Below are positions 18,120 through 26,093 of a stretch of DNA of 64,000 bases, piece after piece; position 1 is the first letter of the stretch; each line of letters starts with the position of its first letter. The DNA comes from Lachnospiraceae bacterium. Its GTDB lineage: Bacteria; Bacillota; Clostridia; Lachnospirales; Lachnospiraceae. Made by a program: the position numbers and the translations under genes. A model generated the notes under the pieces. It did not search any database, had not been told where the DNA came from, and was given only the letters and a program-made list of their open reading frames with translations. Location of the stretch: positions 140,990-204,989 of the forward strand of contig CAJTEW010000002.1 of NCBI GenBank assembly GCA_910575605.1, given 5' to 3'.

Positions 18120-19113
18120 ATGTTATCCAATAGAGAGCAGTCCATTGTATCGGTTGAGGAATAGAAGAAAGCTGGCAGAATTTTTAAATCTGCCTGAAAA
18201 TTATTTTAAGGAAAAACATACTTATTATTATAATGAATTTTCAAGACCGAAGCCAAATGGAGATGGAGAAAGACATTTTACTGTACCACCGGAAGAATTA
18301 AAGGATATACAAAAACATATTTGTAAACTGCTTAAACGAATTATAACGCCAGAATGGGTAATGTCAGGTAAGAAATCATGTAGTTATATTACAAATGCAG
18401 AGGTGCATTTAGAACATAGATTTGTGAAAACAATGGATATATCAAAGTTTTATGATTCAGCACAGCGAAGCAGAATCTATCAAATGTTTTCACAGACTTT
18501 TAAAATGGCATCTGATATTGCGTGGATTATGACAGAGTTAGTAATATATAATGGGGTATTGCCAACGGGAAGCCCCTCCAGCCAATTAATTATATACTGG
18601 ACATACTGTGGCATGTTTCAGAGAATTAAAGAATTATCAGAAGAATATAATTGCTATTTTTCGCTTTACGTAGATGATATGACATTTTCTTCTGATTTTC
18701 CAATTAAAGCCATCTTGAGAGATGAGGTTTCCGATGTATTAAGAAAAAATGGATTATTGGCAAAAAGAAAAAAGGATCATTATTATCAGGCAAACGATTT
18801 TAAGGTTGTTACCGGAGTTGGAATAAAGAGGGGAAAGAAAGTTGTACTTAATAGTAAGCGTAAACAAATAATAGAGTTATATGCAAAATGCAAAAAAGGC
18901 AGTAATATATATGAAATTGAAAGGCTTAACGGAACCTTATGCTCACTAAGGCAAATAGAACCAGATATCTTCCCGGAAATATATAGGTATGTCCATAGCT
19001 ATGAGCAGGAACTAAAGAAATTATCAAGAGACAGATTTTATAGGACTAAAGGTAAAAAAGATTTATATCATTCTAAGCACATACATAATGCTGGCATTGA
19101 TACGGAACATTGA
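18112..19113 (+). CDS. Retron-type reverse transcriptase
   Basis: 333 residues from ATG 18112. Retron hallmarks are present: NAEVH (the NAxxH motif), motif A in TMDISKFYDS, motif B in LPTGSPSSQ, the catalytic YVDD in LYVDDMTFSS, and VTG in KVVTGVGIKRG. It would copy part of the upstream RNA into msDNA. The length (about 330) fits retron reverse transcriptases; there is no maturase or endonuclease domain, so it is not a group II intron. The ATG overlaps the XRE stop; a TTG at 18088 inside the XRE gene is less likely. Base use is A/T-rich compared with the housekeeping genes. Confidence 0.92.
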   Translation: MSKCYPIESSPLYRLRNRRKLAEFLNLPENYFKEKHTYYYNEFSRPKPNGDGERHFTVPPEELKDIQKHICKLLKRIITPEWVMSGKKSCSYITNAEVHLEHRFVKTMDISKFYDSAQRSRIYQMFSQTFKMASDIAWIMTELVIYNGVLPTGSPSSQLIIYWTYCGMFQRIKELSEEYNCYFSLYVDDMTFSSDFPIKAILRDEVSDVLRKNGLLAKRKKDHYYQANDFKVVTGVGIKRGKKVVLNSKRKQIIELYAKCKKGSNIYEIERLNGTLCSLRQIEPDIFPEIYRYVHSYEQELKKLSRDRFYRTKGKKDLYHSKHIHNAGIDTEH

Positions 19114-19140
19114 TTTGATTAATTGAAAAGAAGGTAGAAG

Positions 19141-20628
19141 ATGTTAGATTGTATTATTGAACGTACAAACAAATATATTGGCGATATGCCTAAAAAAGAG
19201 CGTAAAAAATATGGTCAGTTTTTTACAAGCAAAGAAACAGCACGTTTTATGGCTAGACTATATACTATTCCTGAAAATTTGTCCAAAGTTCGTATTTTAG
19301 ATGCAGGAGCAGGTTCAGGCATATTGTCGTGTGCGCTTTTAGAACGATTGGAGCGGATGGCTTCTGTTCAGACGATAGATTTGACTTGTTATGAGAATAA
19401 TGACAATATTTTGGGATTGTTAAGAGAAAACCTGCATAAATATCAGGAAAATTCAAAAAAAGATATTCGAATTAACATTATTACAGATAATTATATTACA
19501 AGCCAGTATTTAGACTTCAATCATATGTTAGGCGGCAATCCTGAGCCTAAGAAATATGATTTTGTAATTGGGAATCCTCCATATATGAAGATACCTAAAG
19601 ATGCACCGGAAGCAACGGCCATGTCAGAAGTCTGTTATGGAGCCCCCAATTTATATTTCATTTTTGCGGTAATGGGATTATTCAATCTTGATAGTGAAGG
19701 AGAGATGGTGTATATTATCCCTCGTTCATGGACTTCGGGGGCTTATTTTAAGAGATTTAGACAATATTTTCTGACAGAAGGGAAATTAGAGCATATACAT
19801 TTGTTTGTAAGCAGGAATAAGGTGTTTGATAAAGAAGATGTCTTGCAGGAAACGATCATAATAAAAGTAAAAAAGACAAATCAAATACCAGAAAAGGTTA
19901 TAATTACTTCTTCGCAGTCAAATAATGATTTTGCTAATCTGACTTCGCTGACAGTGCCGTATAGCCTTGTGGTTTCGGGAGATGATTATTATGTTTATTT
20001 AGTAACAGATGAAAAAGAAGTTTCTGTGTTGGAACGATTACATAAATTTGATAAAACATTACCGGATATTGGGTTAAAAATGAAAACGGGGTTGACAGTC
20101 GATTTTCGCAATCGTGAGATACTTCGTGATGATGCAGAGGAAGGTGCAATTCCACTCTTTTATTCGCAGCATATTAAACAAGGGGAAGTGCAGTTTCCTA
20201 TTCAGAAAGAACACGAGTATGTGGTAACGGAGCAAAAGGGATTGATGCAGGATAATCGAAATTATTTGTTTGTCAAGCGTTTTACTGCAAAAGAAGAAAG
20301 GCGTAGACTGCAGTGTGGGGTATATTTATCAAAAAAATATCCACAGTATAAGAAAATCAGTACACAGAATAAGATAAATTTTATAGATGGATTGATAAGG
20401 GAAATGTCAGAGTGCCTGGTGTATGGATTATATGTGATTTTTAATTCTACTCTTTACGATGAATATTATAGAATTTTGAATGGTTCAACGCAGGTAAATT
20501 CAACAGAAATTAATTCCATGCCTGTTCCTGATTTGGATAGTATACAGGAAATGGGTAGAAAGCTAATGAAAAGCAAGGATATGTCAGAAAGTAATTGTAA
20601 TATGATATTGGAGGGATATTGTGGATAA
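19141..20628 (+). CDS. Type II DNA adenine methyltransferase, PstI/BsuBI type
   Basis: 495 residues, close to M.PstI and M.BsuBI (about 500). Motif I is DAGAGSGILSCAL, motif IV NPPYMKIP, and the N-terminus KKERKKYGQFFTSKETARFM is typical of this gamma-class N6-adenine group. The C-terminal half should be the target-recognition part. The partner gene downstream is a BsuBI/PstI endonuclease, for which the known site is CTGCAG; that specificity is by analogy. It starts 27 bp after the reverse transcriptase stop and overlaps the endonuclease start by 8 bp. Confidence 0.9.
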   Translation: MLDCIIERTNKYIGDMPKKERKKYGQFFTSKETARFMARLYTIPENLSKVRILDAGAGSGILSCALLERLERMASVQTIDLTCYENNDNILGLLRENLHKYQENSKKDIRINIITDNYITSQYLDFNHMLGGNPEPKKYDFVIGNPPYMKIPKDAPEATAMSEVCYGAPNLYFIFAVMGLFNLDSEGEMVYIIPRSWTSGAYFKRFRQYFLTEGKLEHIHLFVSRNKVFDKEDVLQETIIIKVKKTNQIPEKVIITSSQSNNDFANLTSLTVPYSLVVSGDDYYVYLVTDEKEVSVLERLHKFDKTLPDIGLKMKTGLTVDFRNREILRDDAEEGAIPLFYSQHIKQGEVQFPIQKEHEYVVTEQKGLMQDNRNYLFVKRFTAKEERRRLQCGVYLSKKYPQYKKISTQNKINFIDGLIREMSECLVYGLYVIFNSTLYDEYYRILNGSTQVNSTEINSMPVPDLDSIQEMGRKLMKSKDMSESNCNMILEGYCG

Positions 20629-21553
20629 AATTGACGAGGCAAGAGAACTTCTGAAGATGCTCGGAATGCCTAGAGCGCAGCAAGCGGATATTTGCTGTTA
20701 TGTGATGCTAGCAATGGCAGGGATGAAGCAGAATACAGAATGGAAAGATGCTGGAAATGAGTGAATTCGTATCCATGATATTATTCAATTTGCCAATACA
20801 TATTATGGTTCGACATATGCAGAGAACAGTAGGGAGACTTTTCGTAAGCAGGCATTACATCATTTTCGCAATGCTGCACTTGTAGAGGACAATGGAAAAG
20901 CCACAAACAGTCCTAATTATAGGTATAGGCTTACAGAAGAAACATTGCAGATGATAAGGGTATTTCAAACATCAGAGTGGCAAAAATCTGTAAGTCGATT
21001 TTTGAAATACCATGAAAAACTGGTAGATATGTATGCTTCAAAAAAGAAAATGACAATGATGCCGGTGCGTATAAATGGATCTGATTTTCAATTTTCTACA
21101 GGCAAGCACAATGAACTGCAGAAAGCTATTATTGAGGAATTTGCGCCACGATTTGCGCCCAATTCGGAATGTTTGTATGTTGGAGATACCATAGAGAAAG
21201 ATTTGGTAAAGAATGTTTATAGACTAAAAGAATTAGGATTTGAAATTACTTTACATGACAAGATGCCGGATGTGGTTTTGTACAGAGAAGATAAGGATTG
21301 GATATATTTTGTTGAATCAGTGACTTCCGTTGGACCGATGGATTCTAAAAGGATATTGGAAATAACGGAAATGACGAAGTATGTAACAGCAGGAAAAATC
21401 TTTGTGACGGCATTTCTTGATTTTAAGACTTATAAGAGATTTTTGGAAACATTGGCATGGGAAACGGAAGTTTGGATTGCGGAGATGCCAGAGCATATGA
21501 TACATTTGAATGGAGATAAATTTTTGGGACCGAGGAATATATTGGGAGAATAG
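20621..21553 (+). pseudogene. BsuBI/PstI-type restriction endonuclease interrupted by one stop codon
   Basis: From GTG 20621 (GGAGGG site 6 bp upstream) the frame runs 47 codons, ending WKDAGNE, then TGA at 20762-20764, and continues in the same frame as IRIHDIIQFANTYYGSTYAE to 21553. Read through, it is 310 residues, the size of R.BsuBI (316) and R.PstI (326). The C-terminal part has PDVVLYREDKDWIYFVESVT, the likely catalytic D...ExV region. The TGA sits where a TGG (Trp) would give NEWIRIHD. So one base change probably silenced the enzyme, leaving the methyltransferase alone. A restart inside (ATG 20951) would lack the N-terminal domain. Confidence 0.85.
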
Positions 21554-21579
21554 CATTTTATTGTTAAAAAGGAGATAAA

Positions 21580-21726
21580 ATGTTGGTTGAATATGGAATG
21601 GACATTATCCGGGCAGATTTTCATCTGCACACGAAACAGGATAAGAAGTTTAAATATGAGGGGTTAGATTATGTGAATGTGATATGCCCCCTGTTGGGTT
21701 TGTCAAGTTTTTTGTGTAAGTTTTAA
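21580..21726 (+). pseudogene. N-terminal fragment of a PHP-domain protein
   Basis: ATG 21580, 26 bp after the endonuclease stop and with AAGGAG ahead of it, reads MLVEYGMDIIRADFHLHTKQ and DKKFKYEG, the start of PHP-domain proteins that often carry an ATPase and are found in defence islands. After about 33 residues the sequence changes to unrelated codons and stops. The rest was lost when the sequence to the right (21695 onward) joined. Confidence 0.55.
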
Positions 21727-22006
21727 GAAAAAATTTATGGGGGGGGGGAGGGGAACCTCCCCTTATGTATCAGCAGCAGCTTTATTAGATTATTGTGCTA
21801 AAGTGCTATGAACAAACTGGTTAGCCTGTACGCCACTTTTTTCGCTGACTTTTAGAATCCAACATTTTCATATTTACGGATTCGTTCTTGCTTAGGAAGT
21901 GAAACAGTGAAACAATTACTTGGATATGATTTTACGAAAACCGACGATAGAGCCGCATATATCAGTAAATTGGTCAATATTCTTTTTGAAGGGATGGTAC
22001 AGATTA
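21727..22006. other. Junction region with G-tract and remnants, no gene
   Basis: A run of ten G (21739-21748) followed by AGGGGAACCTCCCC forms a small hairpin. A short open stretch from GTG 21907 reads VKQLLGYDFTKTDDRAAYIS and ends near 22010; it looks like a gene fragment that I cannot name. Otherwise I see nothing. The region joins the truncated PHP gene to transposon-like sequence. Confidence 0.4.
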
Positions 22007-22603
22007 ATGAATAAGAAAATAGGAGCGTATGGCTCTGTTGTTAATTTTATTGCGGTAATCTGCTTTGCCCTGTCTATGCTATTTGGATTTGATTATGGCA
22101 GTTACTTTTCTTCTATGTTCATTGCGTTTAGCTTTGTACCAATGATGTGCGCATATGCCTATTTTGCCGAAAAGAGAGTAAAATTAGCGGGCTATGTTTC
22201 AGTGGCTTTTTCTTCCATATATGCGGCCGTCATATTATTAGTCTATTTTGCACAGCTAACGACTGTACGACTAAATGAATTGACAGGGCAGGCTGCTATA
22301 CTTCTTGATTTCAAGAAATGCGGATTGCTGTTCAACTATGACCTGCTGGGCTATGCTGTTATGTCATTGGCCGCATTATTTGCAGGATTGACAGTGACTT
22401 CACAGACGAAAGCAGACCGATGGTTGAGATATCTGCTCATGATACATGGAGTGTTTTTTATATCGTGTCTGATTTTTCCCATGCTTGGATTATTAAAAAC
22501 AGATAGTCCAACATGGATAGGCGTAGTGGTATTGGAATTTTGGTGTTTATATTTTTGCCCTATCAGTATTTTATCGTATTTGCATTTTTCTAATTGCAAG
22601 TGA
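22007..22603 (+). CDS. Hypothetical membrane protein with about six helices
   Basis: From ATG 22007 a 198-residue protein with six hydrophobic segments, beginning MNKKIGAYGSVVNFIAVICF and ending with a short polar tail. No catalytic motif is visible and I do not recognise the family. The reading frame is open upstream to 21920 but those residues belong to the junction region. It lies with the DUF5131 gene and the TnpV remnant, so it is probably cargo of a decayed transposon. Confidence 0.7.
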   Translation: MNKKIGAYGSVVNFIAVICFALSMLFGFDYGSYFSSMFIAFSFVPMMCAYAYFAEKRVKLAGYVSVAFSSIYAAVILLVYFAQLTTVRLNELTGQAAILLDFKKCGLLFNYDLLGYAVMSLAALFAGLTVTSQTKADRWLRYLLMIHGVFFISCLIFPMLGLLKTDSPTWIGVVVLEFWCLYFCPISILSYLHFSNCK

Positions 22604-22669
22604 TGAGGTTTATAATGAAAAAATAAAATGGATATTCTGTCCTGTCTGCGAAAATGGGAGGTTATAATT

Positions 22670-23377
22670 ATGGCAATATGGAATCCGTGGCGTGGCTGCC
22701 ACAAACATAGCGAGGGATGCAAATACTGTTACATTCATAAAGGTGACTTTAAGCGTGGAATTGATACGAACAATATTGTAAAGACGGACAACTTCTATGC
22801 TCCTATCGCTAAAAATAAATCGGGAGCATACAAAATCAAACCGGGACAGACCGTATATCTTTGCTTTTCCACGGATTTTCTGGTTGAGGATGCCGATGAA
22901 TGGCGTTCGGAATGTTGGCAGATGATACGGGAGCGTTCCGACCTGAACTTTCTATTTCTGACAAAGCGTATTGAGCGGTTTATGGATTGTATCCCAGAGG
23001 ACTGGAACGATGGATACAATAATGTTACGGTTGGCTGCACGGTAGAAAATCAAGACAGGGCTGATTACAGGCTTTCCATTTTCAATGAACTGCCTATAAA
23101 ACATAAAAATATTATCTGTCAGCCCTTGATTCAGGAAATAAACCTTACCGCCTATCTTGATAATGTAGAATTGGTCGTAGTTGGTGGCGAATCAGACAGA
23201 AACGCCAGACCGCTTGACTATGCGTGGGTGCTTTCCATACGGGAACAATGTATCGCCCGCAAAGTACATTTTGAGTTTCGGCAGTGTGGGACACATTTTA
23301 TCAAGGACGGAAAAAGCTATACTCTGTCTACTCGTGATTTATGCAGCCAAGCCAGAAAAGCAAATATCAATTATTGA
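22670..23377 (+). CDS. DUF5131 family protein (phage Gp37/Gp68 type)
   Basis: 235 residues from ATG 22670, with GGGAGG 9 bp upstream. It begins MAIWNPWRGCHKHSEGCKYC, the Cys-rich opening of the Gp37/Gp68-like family, which has a radical-SAM-like CxxxxxxCxYC arrangement, and has GCTVENQ and VGGESDRNARPLDYAW further on. Members occur on phages and mobile elements and their reaction is not established. The end overlaps the TnpV remnant. Confidence 0.85.
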   Translation: MAIWNPWRGCHKHSEGCKYCYIHKGDFKRGIDTNNIVKTDNFYAPIAKNKSGAYKIKPGQTVYLCFSTDFLVEDADEWRSECWQMIRERSDLNFLFLTKRIERFMDCIPEDWNDGYNNVTVGCTVENQDRADYRLSIFNELPIKHKNIICQPLIQEINLTAYLDNVELVVVGGESDRNARPLDYAWVLSIREQCIARKVHFEFRQCGTHFIKDGKSYTLSTRDLCSQARKANINY

Positions 23378-23490
23378 AATCATTATTTGAACAGTTAGGC
23401 GGCACATATTACGAGGAGAATGGGTATTTAATTCCCAATTTACGGTTACCAGACTAAGAAGAACAGACGATAGGGAAAACGTTTTAAAAT
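23374..23490 (+). pseudogene. TnpV remnant (transposon-encoded protein)
   Basis: From TTG 23374 the frame reads KSLFEQLGGTYYEENGYLIP and NLRLPD, the start of TnpV proteins of Tn4451-like transposons. A TAA follows, then EEQTIGKTF and another stop, still in the same frame. Only this N-terminal stub remains, marking a decayed transposon. Confidence 0.6.
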
Positions 23491-23566
23491 GGAAATGATT
23501 ATAATAAATGTTGCCATATAGTGTTAGGATTTTGATGGTATTCTATTATCAAAGGAGGAACTGGCA

Positions 23567-24463
23567 ATGCATGAAAGCAGATTATTTAAAATTATGTATC
23601 ATTTACTTGATAAAGGACAGGCTACTGCTCAAGAATTAGCAGAAAAGTTTGAAGTGTCTGTAAGGACAATTTACAGGGATATTGACGCCCTAAGTGGTGC
23701 AGGTGTTCCTATTTATACAGAAGCAGGGCGAAATGGCGGCATTCATCTAATGAATGATTTTGTTTTAGATAAGGCAGTGCTGTCAGAAGAAGAAAAGCAG
23801 GAAATTCTAACATCCTTACAAAGTATCAATTTTATGAACAATATTGGCAGCAATCAAACATTGCAAAAACTTTCTGCAGTATTTAATATGAGTTCGGAAA
23901 ACTGGCTTGAAGTGGATTTTTCCAGATGGGGCAATAAAGGAACTGACAATGAGAAATTTGAATTGCTAAAATCAGCGGTAATTCATCAAAAGTGCGTAAA
24001 AATATCCTATGCAAATTCCTACGGAGGAATTTGCGAAAGAATTGTCCAACCGTTAAAAATGTCATATAAGTCTATGTCTTGGTACTTAAAAGCATATTGT
24101 ATGAAAAAACAGGATTATCGTATTTTTAAGCTGAACCGTATTATAGATTTAGAAATTCTTGCAGAAAGTTTTTGTAAAAGTTCTTTTCCGGAATTGGACG
24201 AAACATTGGGGCAATCCTGCAATACAATTATACTACATTTCCCGAAAAATATGTCCTATCGTGTTTACGATGAATTTGATAAAACCAGGGTAAGCAAAAA
24301 AGAAAATGGAGATTTAATCGTATCTGTTGAAATGCCAGAAGATGAATGGCTAATAGGGTATTTATTGTCATTCGGAACGCAGGTAGATATTATAGAGCCT
24401 ATATATCTAAGAGACATTGTGGCAGAACAGGCAAAGAAAATCTATGAGAAATATACTTTGTAA
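23567..24463 (+). CDS. HTH-WYL transcriptional regulator (YafY type)
   Basis: 298 residues: a winged helix-turn-helix at the N-terminus (QELAEKFEVSVRTIYRDIDA) and a WYL domain in the middle (about 140-215, with QPLKMSYKSMSWYLKAYC), then a C-terminal WCX-like extension. AAAGGAGG precedes ATG 23567. Such proteins sense a small ligand and control a nearby gene. The neighbour is a GyrI-like ligand-binding protein behind a palindromic operator, which supports a two-gene response unit. Confidence 0.88.
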   Translation: MHESRLFKIMYHLLDKGQATAQELAEKFEVSVRTIYRDIDALSGAGVPIYTEAGRNGGIHLMNDFVLDKAVLSEEEKQEILTSLQSINFMNNIGSNQTLQKLSAVFNMSSENWLEVDFSRWGNKGTDNEKFELLKSAVIHQKCVKISYANSYGGICERIVQPLKMSYKSMSWYLKAYCMKKQDYRIFKLNRIIDLEILAESFCKSSFPELDETLGQSCNTIILHFPKNMSYRVYDEFDKTRVSKKENGDLIVSVEMPEDEWLIGYLLSFGTQVDIIEPIYLRDIVAEQAKKIYEKYTL

Positions 24464-24506
24464 AATGGCCGGATAGCCATAATGAGATGCCTGGAGGGTA
24501 TAAATC

Positions 24507-24540
24507 TTGACATGGGGTGTCAGTATATATGTGATATAAT
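24507..24540 (+). promoter_or_regulatory. Operator and promoter before the GyrI-like gene
   Basis: TTGACA (24507-24512), TGGGG, TGTCAG form a near-perfect palindrome. TATAAT lies at 24535-24540, 22 bp from the TTGACA, too far for a normal promoter; an overlapping -10 such as TGTGAT at 17 bp is possible. The layout suits repression or activation by the adjacent WYL regulator. Confidence 0.5.
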
Positions 24541-24578
24541 TTGCCTGTAAATTCAATTTGAGAAAGCGGGGACTGAAA

Positions 24579-25202
24579 ATGAAACATGAATGGAAAAAAC
24601 AGGAGAAAGAAATATATGGTGTAAAAACGAAACCTTGCGTGATCGATATTCCAGCCTGGAAATATATTATTCTTTCTGGCAGCGGAAATCCTAATGATGA
24701 AATCTTTTCAGATAAGGTTGCTGCTCTGTTTGCGATAGCTTATAAAATGAAAATGGCATATAAAGCATTTGCAGAAAAAAGCAGCGAAATAACAGATTAT
24801 ACTGTATATCCTTTAGAGGGCATATGGAGCATGGCTTCTGAAAAAGAATATTTGGTAAAAGAAGAATTACAGTACCGCATCATGATACGGCAGCCAGATT
24901 TTATTACCAAAGAAATGTTTGATAATGCATTAGAGATAGTTAGGATCAAGAAATACAATCCGTATCTTACAGATGTTTCTTTTGAAACAATCTGCGATGG
25001 CAGGTGCATTCAAGTATTGCACAAAGGAGCGTTTGAGGATGAGCCTGCGTCATTTGAGGTTATGGATAGATATTGTATGGAACACGGTTACAGGCGTATG
25101 GGAAAAGAACACCGTGAAATATATTTGAATAATGCTAACCGTACAGAAAAAGCTAACTTAAAAACTATATTGAGATATAAAGTTACAGATATGGGGAAAT
25201 AG
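24579..25202 (+). CDS. GyrI-like small-molecule binding protein
   Basis: 207 residues from ATG 24579. It begins MKHEWKKQEKEIYGVKTKPC and shows the single-domain GyrI-like/SOUL-type pattern with VIDIPAWKYIILSGSGNP, YTVYPLEGIW and LHKGAFEDEPASFEVMDRYC. Stand-alone members bind or hydrolyse small toxic compounds. It is adjacent to a WYL regulator transcribed in the same direction, 115 bp away. Conserved hydrophobic and acidic ligand-pocket residues cannot be assigned from this view. Confidence 0.8.
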   Translation: MKHEWKKQEKEIYGVKTKPCVIDIPAWKYIILSGSGNPNDEIFSDKVAALFAIAYKMKMAYKAFAEKSSEITDYTVYPLEGIWSMASEKEYLVKEELQYRIMIRQPDFITKEMFDNALEIVRIKKYNPYLTDVSFETICDGRCIQVLHKGAFEDEPASFEVMDRYCMEHGYRRMGKEHREIYLNNANRTEKANLKTILRYKVTDMGK

Positions 25203-25283
25203 CAACACATTATTATAAAAAAGAAAGGGGACTAAATACGGGCAGATCAACAACAAAAACAGGTTTACTAACAGCCACATCTG

Positions 25284-25463
25284 TTAATTATGAAAAGTCA
25301 GATACTCTTGTTTCTGGATTAACAGAAAAAGAATTATTAACTTCTTTTGATTTTTTACATAATGAAAAAAAGAAAAAGTCCGATAAGCAACAATTATTGT
25401 TACACCTACAGTAATTAATGTTGTGACGATTTGCGTAATACAGGTAATAATGGTTTCGCTCAT
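25284..25463 (-). CDS. Small single-pass membrane peptide (59 residues)
   Basis: The minus strand has an ideal TTGGAGGTGAT site 4-5 bp before ATG 25463. The peptide opens MSETIITCITQIVTTLITVG and has one or two hydrophobic segments with a Lys-rich stretch after residue 37. It resembles small membrane peptides of phages and conjugative elements. The opposite strand is also open (VNYEKSDTLVSGLTEKELLT, about 25270-25414), so part of the region may be a remnant of another gene. Function unknown. Confidence 0.5.
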   Translation of the reverse strand: MSETIITCITQIVTTLITVGVTIIVAYRTFSFFHYVKNQKKLIILFLLIQKQEYLTFHN

Positions 25464-25793
25464 AATATCACCTCCAATATAAAGTAATTATATAACGAAA
25501 GAGACAAAACTGCTATGAAAATTAAACAAAAAATTCTGACAAGATGTTATTTTTTTCAATCTTCAAGCGCCTAACTAATCTTTCCCAACGACAGTAAGTT
25601 TCCACTGCCCGGATTCCAGAAATAATTGAGATAAAGTTAATAAGGTGATATAATTAATAATACATAGTACCTAATATATAGTAGTAATAGACGCTTGAAA
25701 ATATTTATATGACGTTTATAGATAATTGAATAGATATTTATGGAGGTACTTATAATATGAATTGCATAAATACAATTTTAAGATTTATTCAAT
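25464..25793. other. A/T-rich region without a clear gene
   Basis: Nothing with good coding character is seen until a very short ORF at 25757-25801 (MNCINTILRFIQYA) that has a fine GGAGG site (25742-25746). It may be the true start of the next ORF, separated by a one-base frame change. Confidence 0.4.
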
Positions 25794-25988
25794 ATGCTTG
25801 ATAGGTATACAGAAGGGGGGACTGGGATACCTTTTACACTGAGAGGGATAAGCCAGCTCCTTTTAAAAAATATAATACGCGGCGTGGATGAAGTAGATGA
25901 TTATGATTTTTATAGAAGCAGGCAGACAGTGGCTGCATTTATTGAAAAAAGATTGAGAGACTTCTGGGGGACAAATTTGGCATTGTAG
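25794..25988 (+). CDS. Small hypothetical ORF, possibly frameshifted
   Basis: 64 residues from ATG 25794, with the acidic middle GVDEVDDYDFYRSRQTVAAF. It has no ribosome binding site of its own. A one-base change near 25790 would join it to the 14-codon ORF with a strong site at 25757, making about 76 residues. I do not recognise it. Confidence 0.3.
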   Translation: MLDRYTEGGTGIPFTLRGISQLLLKNIIRGVDEVDDYDFYRSRQTVAAFIEKRLRDFWGTNLAL

Positions 25989-26093
25989 AATTACGAAGGG
26001 AGAAGAATATTGTAGAGTCCCAAATGTGGGAAAACGAATATTTATATATATGCAAATTAAAAAAAGAAGTAGTATGGACGGAGGAGAAATAAG

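Noticed and set aside
18112-19113. Group II intron maturase
   Set aside because: No maturase or endonuclease domain and no intron RNA ends; the NAxxH and VTG motifs indicate a retron.
20945-21553. Endonuclease as a complete gene from ATG 20951
   Set aside because: The upstream 110 codons are conserved in the family and preceded by a good ribosome binding site, so the internal stop is the better explanation.
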